Assembly: GCA_003170275.1 (NCBI GenBank) | Contig: PNAM01000080.1 | Span: forward strand, 1 to 47,612 | DNA from: Myxococcales bacterium | GTDB taxonomy: Bacteria > Myxococcota_A > Polyangia > Palsa-1104 | Length of the DNA stretch: 47,612 bases | Reading direction: 5' to 3' | Shown here: positions 42,632-47,612 of the stretch, in pieces | Numbering within the stretch: the first letter of the stretch is position 1 | How the letters are laid out: every line of letters begins with the position of its first letter | Notes under the pieces: model-generated | Told to the model about the DNA's origin: nothing | Database searches by the model: none | Seen by the model: the letters and a program-made list of their open reading frames with translations, nothing else | Translations under genes and position numbers: made by a program

Positions 42632-43804
42632 ATGGCTGGGACGGGAAAAGCGGGGCAGCGGGGCTTGCCAGCGATCCTGCGGGCCCACGATGAGATCGTG
42701 CGCCGCACCAACGAGCACGTGACCGTGGAGTACGAACTCGAGGCGATCCCCTTCACCAGCACGCCGGACTTTCTCACGTTCATGAAGAACGCGTGGGGCA
42801 GGATCTTCGAGCCTGCGCGCATGGCAGAGGTCGCGGCGTTATGCCGTGCTGTGCGGCGTTGCACCTCGTGCGGCGGCACTGGCATCGTTCCGGCTTGGGC
42901 AGGTCATTTCCGTCGCTGGGTCCAGTGGTGGATGCCTGAGTTCGGCGAGCCCGGCGGCTTCTCGCCGACGCCATGTCCAGCATGTAGTGCGAGAGCGGCT
43001 TCCCTCGTACCGCCGGAAGGTGACGACTGCGCGGCCTGCGGCGGCGACGGACTCTTGCCCGAATGGGCGGCGCGGGCGATCGACACCAGCGACCCGCGCT
43101 GGACGATGTCCGAGCTTCATGAAGGGAGCCGCTGGTATCCCGAGCCGTGTCCTGCGTGCGGCGGATGGGGCAAAACACCTGGCAGCGTCGGAGCTACCAA
43201 GGCGCCCGTCCTCGTCTCCCAGGTCGGTGGTTCCGGTGCCACCAAAGCAACCTTCAGCCATGCCGGCCGAAGCTGGGTGGTGGATTTCCAAGGGCAAATC
43301 TACGGAGATGGCAGCAAGGGCCTCGGGTACATAGCCCAGCTCCTGGCGCAGCCACACACTCCGATGAACGCCATCGACCTCGTACTAGCGCCCACCATTG
43401 GCGATGGCCAGGTCGACGGTGAAGAGGAGCGATTGACTGCTCGCAACCTTGGAAACGCGGGGCCGGTATTGGACGCGAAGGTGTATGCCGCGGCGGCTGA
43501 GAATCTCAGGGAGAAGATCGAACTCGAGAGGTCACCGGAGCGGGCGGTGGAGCTGAAACAGCAGTTGAAGCAAGTCGAAGACCTCCTCCGACACGGGACC
43601 GGGCTAGGAGGTCGCGACCGCTTGGTGGCCGACAACACCAACAGGGCGCGCAACGCCGTGAGCAAGGCGATCAACGATGCGATCGAGCGCATGCGGAAAC
43701 ATCATCCTGCCCTCGCGACTCATCTGGATCTGGTCATCGAGACGGGGGGAACCTGCACCTACATCCCCGATCCGCGAGTCGAATGGGAAGTCATCCTGGA
43801 GTGA
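42632..43804 (+). CDS. Four-knuckle DnaJ-type zinc protein with regulator-like C-terminal domain
   Basis: The 390-residue protein has four CxxC knuckles near residues 77, 115, 133 and 173 (CTSCGGTG, CPACSARA, CAACGGDG, CPACGGWG), the number and spacing style of the DnaJ zinc domain, with no J domain. A second part near 210-255 (GRSWVVDFQGQIYGDGSKGL, GYIAQLLAQP, AIDLVLA) matches a domain seen at the C-terminus of bacterial multi-domain regulators. A coiled coil (ENLREKIELERSPERAVELK; QQLKQVEDLL) and the ending HHPALATHLDLVIETG and TYIPDPRVEWEV follow. The joining of these parts is unusual. It is cytoplasmic; the role may be scaffold or regulator. Confidence 0.6.
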   Translation: MAGTGKAGQRGLPAILRAHDEIVRRTNEHVTVEYELEAIPFTSTPDFLTFMKNAWGRIFEPARMAEVAALCRAVRRCTSCGGTGIVPAWAGHFRRWVQWWMPEFGEPGGFSPTPCPACSARAASLVPPEGDDCAACGGDGLLPEWAARAIDTSDPRWTMSELHEGSRWYPEPCPACGGWGKTPGSVGATKAPVLVSQVGGSGATKATFSHAGRSWVVDFQGQIYGDGSKGLGYIAQLLAQPHTPMNAIDLVLAPTIGDGQVDGEEERLTARNLGNAGPVLDAKVYAAAAENLREKIELERSPERAVELKQQLKQVEDLLRHGTGLGGRDRLVADNTNRARNAVSKAINDAIERMRKHHPALATHLDLVIETGGTCTYIPDPRVEWEVILE

Positions 43805-43923
43805 CTATATTCATTGGTGATTTGAGTGGTTACGACAGTGCTACCTCCGGCGTAGCCAGCCCGGCTTGGCGACCACATTTCGTGTAGCAACACCCGCTGA
43901 AAAGTAGCGCCTCGTTCTCACAA

Positions 43924-43964
43924 GGGCCCAGCTCCCCGCGGAATCCACCGCGGCGCTCGGGCCC
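43924..43964. promoter_or_regulatory. Nested palindrome upstream of the MCM-like operon
   Basis: GGGCCC (43,924), CCGCGG (43,936), CCGCGG (43,948) and GGGCCC (43,959) are placed almost symmetrically over 41 bp, ending 15 bp before the start of copy C. Each hexamer is itself a palindrome. It could be an operator or a fold in the leader RNA. Confidence 0.4.
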
Positions 43965-43979
43965 CCAATGGAGAGCGAG

Positions 43980-44246
43980 ATGGGAAAGTGCAAGCGCATC
44001 GCTGACCACGTCAGTGAGCAACTGGCCCGGCTGCGCAAAGTGTACGAGGTGTCCGAGCGGGTGCCACCGACTCTGACGGGATTCTTCCATGAGGTGGCCA
44101 GCGGCACGATCCACTCCGAGATCCTGCCCAGCGGGCTCAGCATGGCGGTGCATGCTGTGGGCGTTATCCAGGGAATTGCCTATGCGCTCGGCGAGGACGC
44201 CGACGCGCTGATCGCCTTGGCGCATGGTGGTGGATCAGATGCATAG
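43980..44246 (+). CDS. Small protein of a three-copy family (copy C)
   Basis: The 88-residue protein contains RIADHVSEQLARLRKVYE, VPPTLTGFFHEVASGTI, SMAVHAVGVIQGIAYALG and a final ALIALAHGG helix. It aligns with copies A (23,998) and B (24,682) in order and spacing, including the (V/A)PxTLxxF core and the Gly-containing middle. Here it is the first gene of the operon that leads to the MCM-like protein. ATG at 43,980 has GGAGAG about 6 bp upstream; the ATG at 43,968 lacks one. Function unknown. Confidence 0.75.
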   Translation: MGKCKRIADHVSEQLARLRKVYEVSERVPPTLTGFFHEVASGTIHSEILPSGLSMAVHAVGVIQGIAYALGEDADALIALAHGGGSDA

Positions 44247-44427
44247 CGCGAAGCCGAAGAAGACCAAGACCCAGGCCCCACCCGACCGCGACCGCAGCAA
44301 ACGGGTGTTCGACGCGCTGATGGACTCACACAACTTCGCCGAGGCACTGTTCCGCGTCAACGACCCGACGCCCGAGATGGTCTTCGGCGTTTTCGACCGC
44401 ATCCACGCCCTAGTCAACGAATCATGA
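44239..44427 (+). CDS. Small protein of unknown function before the MCM-like gene
   Basis: The 62-residue protein has a basic start (MHSAKPKKTKTQAPPDRDRS) and a helical end (RVFDALMDSHNFAEALFRVN, TPEMVFGVFDRIHALV). It overlaps copy C by 8 bp and the MCM-like gene by 4 bp (ATGA), so all three are co-translated. No domain is recognised; a loader or partner of the ATPase is possible from position alone. Confidence 0.55.
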   Translation: MHSAKPKKTKTQAPPDRDRSKRVFDALMDSHNFAEALFRVNDPTPEMVFGVFDRIHALVNES

Positions 44428-46238
44428 ACGACGCGGACGATCGAAATCGTCAGCTCGATGAGCTTCTCCGCGGCCTTTTCATCCTGCTGATGAGTCGCGC
44501 CGGCAAGCGGGCGAACCCCGAGGAGATACTCAAGGCCGCGCGCCGGGTGGCAGAGGAGCTGCTCGGCAAATGCGGCTCACCCGTTTCGTGGGAGACCGCG
44601 GCGCACGCGAGCATCCGGCAAATTCGCCGGCCGTCGATGCTCTACAGGCCCGTCCGGCTCGTCGGGAACATTGTCCAAATGACCGAGCCACGCCTCGGGC
44701 GAGTGTACGACGCAGACGGTAGCGTGACCGACACCGTGGTCTGCCACGTCCGAATGAGAGATGTCGACCAGGAGGAGATCGACACCTTGAGCATCGTCGG
44801 CGAAGCGCTGGTCGATCTCATGGTAGCGCTGCGCGACCGCCCGCAGCTCGAGTTCCTCGGACGGACGCTGGCCGTCTTTGATCTTGTCAGCCCTCACCAA
44901 CCGTTCGTCCTTCAAGTATTCGACGCCCGCGCTTCCTTCAACACGCTCGACTTGCTGGCCGCCAGCGACGTGGAGCGGGGAGATGCTACCGCTCTCATGG
45001 ACGAGTTGGAGCGGGACAGCGTGAGCCCGATCGACCACATTGCCGACAAGCTGGAGAATGGACTGCGGGTGGTCGCGTTGGACGACTTCCCGCTGTTGCG
45101 GACGCTGCTGCGGTTCACGATCTTGCAGGCTCTCTCCTGTGGCCGTCTAGATCATGCCTCTGGGCGGCTCCACGCGATGGTGGCGGGGCCGCCGGCGTCA
45201 GGCAAGAAGCTCCTCGGCCTCGCCGCGCGAGCACTCAATCCAAGGTGGGAGGAGGCCAGCGCGGCCAAGATTTCGGCAGCGGGACTCGTGGGCGCATCCC
45301 ATCACGCAAAGGAGGGGTGGCGATCTCAACCTGGACTAATCGCTCGCGCCGACCGAGGGGTTGCGACCCTGCAGGACGCGCACGCGATCTCGCAGGCCGA
45401 GTTGCGCCGTCTCGGTCCGATCTTGCAGGAGGTGATCGAAGACGGCGTCGTCCGAGACAGCGTGGCGGGAGGGGTTCGTCGAGAAACGTCGGCCGCCCTG
45501 CTGATCGACTTGAATCGCTTCGCTCAACTGGCCAAAGCTGGTGCGAATACCTCGAACAGCGAGGCCGCGCTGCTCCTGCTTCGACCGCTGCTCAGCCGGA
45601 TCGACCTCGTGGTTGACATCCCGGCCGATGTCCAGCGTGCCTGGAAGGTGGGCGCAGCCATCTACCGGACGATTGGAGCTGGTTCGGACGCTTTCGACGC
45701 GCAACCGTGGGTTCGAAGGCTGCGCCTCCTTGTCGGTCTGCTCCGAGACCGCCATCCCGAAGTCGATCTCGACCAGGTGCGGGCCTCCATGGAGGCTGCA
45801 CACAACGAGATCGCCAGACAGAACGAGAACCTCTTCTCGACGCTGCCGGAGTTGGGCGACATCCCCGTCCGGTTGGCGATCACGATGGCGCGTCTTGTGT
45901 CCGCCTCGGCGCGGGCGCACGACAGATCGGTCGCAACCCTCGAGGACCTTGAAGAGGCGCTCGCGTTCATCCGGCTCAAGCTCGAGTTCCTGCGGGTGGC
46001 TGTCCCTGATCTGGTCGGTGCTGCCGGAGCCGCTGCACGGGCGGATGGCGACGATGCGGCCAAGCAGCGTCACGCCGGCCAGACGATCCACTTCACCGAC
46101 TTCGTCAAGACCTACGCCGAATCCACGGGGGACGTGATCAGCGAGCGCACGGCGCGGCGCCATCTACGGCGGCTGGGAGCCGTCCGGCGCGGGCGCGGCC
46201 TGTATCTGCTGCCGCCCGGCGACGACAAGGGGGAGTAG
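44424..46238 (+). CDS. MCM-like AAA+ helicase protein with altered Walker motifs
   Basis: The 604-residue protein has an N-terminal part with an OB-like segment (PVRLVGNIVQMTEPRLGRVY). An AAA+ domain follows in MCM order: AMVAGPPASGKKLL near residue 252 (Walker A), ISAAGLVGAS, WRSQPGLIARADRGVATL then QDAHAI (the Walker B place), LQEVIEDGVVRDSVAGGVRR, ALLIDLN (sensor Asn) and LLSRIDLVVDI (arginine finger). The C-terminus is a winged helix (ERTARRHLRRLGAV). MCM proteins unwind DNA at origins. The Walker A Ser/Thr is Lys and the Walker B DE is changed to QD, so ATP hydrolysis may be weak or lost. No zinc finger is present. It is transcribed with copy C. Confidence 0.75.
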   Translation: MNDADDRNRQLDELLRGLFILLMSRAGKRANPEEILKAARRVAEELLGKCGSPVSWETAAHASIRQIRRPSMLYRPVRLVGNIVQMTEPRLGRVYDADGSVTDTVVCHVRMRDVDQEEIDTLSIVGEALVDLMVALRDRPQLEFLGRTLAVFDLVSPHQPFVLQVFDARASFNTLDLLAASDVERGDATALMDELERDSVSPIDHIADKLENGLRVVALDDFPLLRTLLRFTILQALSCGRLDHASGRLHAMVAGPPASGKKLLGLAARALNPRWEEASAAKISAAGLVGASHHAKEGWRSQPGLIARADRGVATLQDAHAISQAELRRLGPILQEVIEDGVVRDSVAGGVRRETSAALLIDLNRFAQLAKAGANTSNSEAALLLLRPLLSRIDLVVDIPADVQRAWKVGAAIYRTIGAGSDAFDAQPWVRRLRLLVGLLRDRHPEVDLDQVRASMEAAHNEIARQNENLFSTLPELGDIPVRLAITMARLVSASARAHDRSVATLEDLEEALAFIRLKLEFLRVAVPDLVGAAGAAARADGDDAAKQRHAGQTIHFTDFVKTYAESTGDVISERTARRHLRRLGAVRRGRGLYLLPPGDDKGE

Positions 46239-46248
46239 CCGATGCACT

Positions 46249-46352
46249 CGGACAAGTGGACAAACGGACAGGACAACGCGCCCTCCCTTGCGCATTCGCG
46301 TCTACGCGTCCGACGAAGGCATTGGGTCGCTTGGCCGATTGTCCGTTTGTCC
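46249..46352. repeat. Iteron-like GGACAA repeats with a 13-bp perfect inverted copy
   Basis: Four GGACA/GACAA units lie close together at 46,250-46,274. GGACAAACGGACA (46,258-46,270) returns inverted as TGTCCGTTTGTCC (46,340-46,352). They fill the 164-bp gap between the MCM-like gene and the SprT-like gene. The arrangement suits an initiator-binding array, an origin or an operator. Confidence 0.6.
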
Positions 46353-46402
46353 GATTGGATGTCGCCCCGATCGACAGGACGCGGGAGATAGGAAGGATGG
46401 CA

Positions 46403-47137
46403 ATGACATCATGGACAGTCGCGCGGTTGACGCGGCTTTTCGAGCACTATCGCCAGCGGTTCTGGAGCGGGCGACTGCCGACCTACGCGATCACGGTTGC
46501 TCCGTTGGAGAATGCGTTTGGCCGCTGCGATCACGACGAGTGCTGCGTGATCATCGACATCAGCCGGCACACATCAGACCGGGGCGTGCGCAGCACATTG
46601 CTTCACGAGATGGCGCACGTCGCGGCCGGACCGCAATCGCTCGGTCACGATTCGGCGTTCTTCGCGCAGCTCGAACGCCTCCTGCGTCGGAGAGCACCGA
46701 TTGGGATGGGGTCTGCGGAAAACGAGAACAGGCCATTCCTGCACGTGATCCCGAAGCACTTCGTGCTTTGCCGACGCGCGCTGAGAGCAACCTACGCGCG
46801 CAGAACGCGTGCCATCGAGGGGCTCATCGAACAGCAGAGGCGAGAAGGACGGCCCGTCAGCGAGATCGACGCCGCCGATGCGGCAGTCTCCGACGCTGAG
46901 AACGTTGGAATGGAAGGCGTACCGTGGAGGGGCGCGCTCTTGGCTATCGGTCGCGAATACGGATTGCTGGACATCGACAACAAGCCGCTGCCGTGGGCGA
47001 CGGAGATCGTCAGGAGGGCGCGCCAGGCGCATGCGAGGGCGTACGGATTCTGGCGGGAGGAAGAACAAGCGAAGGCTGTGCTGGAGGAGGCGCTCGCCGC
47101 GTCGAAGATGAAGCCCGGCGGAGGCGCCGACTCATGA
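46403..47137 (+). CDS. SprT-like zinc metalloprotease domain protein
   Basis: The 244-residue protein has the SprT/Spartan-type pattern: LTRLFEHYRQRFWSGRLP near the start, VIIDISRH, then LLHEMAHVAAG with the HExxH zinc site and a later His in LGHDSAFF. The C-terminal 120 residues (helical, ending in a charged coiled coil) are not recognised. SprT-like proteins act on DNA-bound proteins; in mobile elements their role is not established. ATG at 46,403 has AGGAAGG 6 bp upstream (the ATG at 46,397 is too close to it). The stop overlaps the next gene by 4 bp. Confidence 0.8.
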   Translation: MTSWTVARLTRLFEHYRQRFWSGRLPTYAITVAPLENAFGRCDHDECCVIIDISRHTSDRGVRSTLLHEMAHVAAGPQSLGHDSAFFAQLERLLRRRAPIGMGSAENENRPFLHVIPKHFVLCRRALRATYARRTRAIEGLIEQQRREGRPVSEIDAADAAVSDAENVGMEGVPWRGALLAIGREYGLLDIDNKPLPWATEIVRRARQAHARAYGFWREEEQAKAVLEEALAASKMKPGGGADS

Positions 47138-47612
47138 AACCTCAATCGCACGTGACCGTTGACCAAGTGGATGTACCTGTTAGCCTCGGAGAGGTCATGC
47201 ACGGCAGCATCCGCAGATGGGGCACCAAAGGTTACGGATTCATCGAGGCTGCTGAGCTTCCCGACGCCGAAATCTGGACGCACGCAAACTTCCTCGTCGA
47301 CCCCGACTACCTGCCCCGCACTGGCGACCGCGTCGAGTTCGAGATGGAGCTGCTTCCCGACGGACGCCGCCAGGGCCGTCGCGTACGAGTGTTGACGCCC
47401 GACGGTCGTCGTCAGGTCGACGCGCCAATGTTGCGGATCGAAGGCCCTTCGGCGGCGCTGCGGACGCGCCTTGGAACGCTCGGGGACATCTTCAAGCCGG
47501 CCGCGCCCCAAGCGGCCGTCGAGAGAGCCGCACCAACGAAGCCCACCACGCTGGGCGCAATCCTCGAGGAGCATGGCACTGAACGCGCAGCAGACGTTAC
47601 ACGGCTCGAGAC
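47134..47612 (+). CDS. Cold-shock-domain protein with long C-terminal extension (cut by window end)
   Basis: The frame is open to the window edge and gives at least 159 residues. Residues 24-80 form a cold-shock fold: MHGSIRRWGTKGYGFIEA, IWTHANFLVD, then PRTGDRVEFEMELLPDGR, with the RNP1-like KGYGFI. The rest (PMLRIEGPSAALRTRLGTLG; TTLGAILEEHGTERAADV) is a charged extension. It probably binds single-stranded nucleic acid. The ATG overlaps the SprT-like stop by 4 bp, so both are translated together, and replication or repair of the element is the likely context. Confidence 0.75.
   Translation, partial: MKPQSHVTVDQVDVPVSLGEVMHGSIRRWGTKGYGFIEAAELPDAEIWTHANFLVDPDYLPRTGDRVEFEMELLPDGRRQGRRVRVLTPDGRRQVDAPMLRIEGPSAALRTRLGTLGDIFKPAAPQAAVERAAPTKPTTLGAILEEHGTERAADVTRLE

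Larger units (their letters stand above)
22424..47612. mobile_element. Integrative element in tRNA-Gly with its own replication genes (right end not in window)
   Basis: The stretch starts at the tRNA with a tyrosine integrase. It carries an excisionase-like protein, a primase-helicase, a family-A DNA polymerase, an MCM-like ATPase, nuclease-type cargo and many unknown genes. From here on, base composition and gene density differ from the chromosomal part: small gaps, more unknown genes and AT-richer patches (for example 34,900-36,100). No phage capsid, portal, terminase or tail gene and no relaxase or type IV secretion gene is visible. It could be a phage satellite, an atypical prophage or an integrative plasmid; the missing right part would decide. 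Confidence 0.8.

Noticed and set aside
22424..47612. CRISPR array or insertion sequence in the element
   Set aside because: No regularly spaced direct repeats of 20-40 bp were seen, and no transposase was recognised.

Overview
The window is GC-rich bacterial DNA that divides into two parts. Positions 1 to about 22,423 look like chromosome of a myxobacterium-type organism (Myxococcota or a close relative). The pointers are dense GC-rich genes with 4-bp start/stop overlaps, a long Ser/Thr kinase fused to an AAA ATPase, and a metallophosphoesterase ending in a MYXO-CTERM-like tail (Cys, membrane helix, Arg cluster). This is an inference from gene content, not a phylogenetic placement.

Chromosomal part, left to right: the end of an M13 zinc peptidase; frataxin (cyaY) on the other strand; a four-gene translationally coupled run (861-6263) of two cyclic-nucleotide-binding membrane proteins, a VWA-FHA protein and an amidase/M23-like fusion; a leftward bioB operon with three small exported proteins; a rightward pdxB operon ending in a ferritin-like protein; a TetR regulator divergent from a di-iron oxygenase-like gene with two matching palindromes between them; the phosphatase; a POT peptide transporter and an M20 dipeptidase; an alpha-glucan phosphorylase with a zinc-ribbon protein; the kinase-ATPase; and tRNA-Gly(CCC).

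From the tRNA to the right edge lies an integrated mobile element whose right end is outside the window. A tyrosine integrase sits directly beside the tRNA. Next comes a leftward operon with an excisionase-like helix-turn-helix protein and two members of a small-protein family. A rightward replication operon follows: a 94-residue protein, an archaeo-eukaryotic-type primase fused to a helicase-like ATPase, and a family-A DNA polymerase. A roughly 0.9-kb gene-free stretch with a hairpin and short repeats follows that.

The middle of the element (about 33-42.5 kb) is cargo: a PadR pair, a PIN-like nuclease in AT-richer DNA with no usable start codon, an HNH endonuclease, a glyoxalase-fold protein, a two-HTH/TPR protein, a truncated GIY-YIG domain and several unknowns. 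The right part (42.6-47.6 kb) is a second rightward module: a four-zinc-knuckle regulator-like protein, the third member of the small-protein family, an MCM-like AAA+ protein with altered Walker motifs, an iteron-like inverted repeat, a SprT-like metalloprotease and a cold-shock-domain protein cut by the window end.

The most notable feature is this element. It integrates at a tRNA, encodes primase, polymerase and an MCM-like ATPase, and shows no capsid, terminase or conjugation gene in the visible 25 kb. The family of three small paralogues, placed in both its excision-side and replication-side operons, appears undescribed to me.
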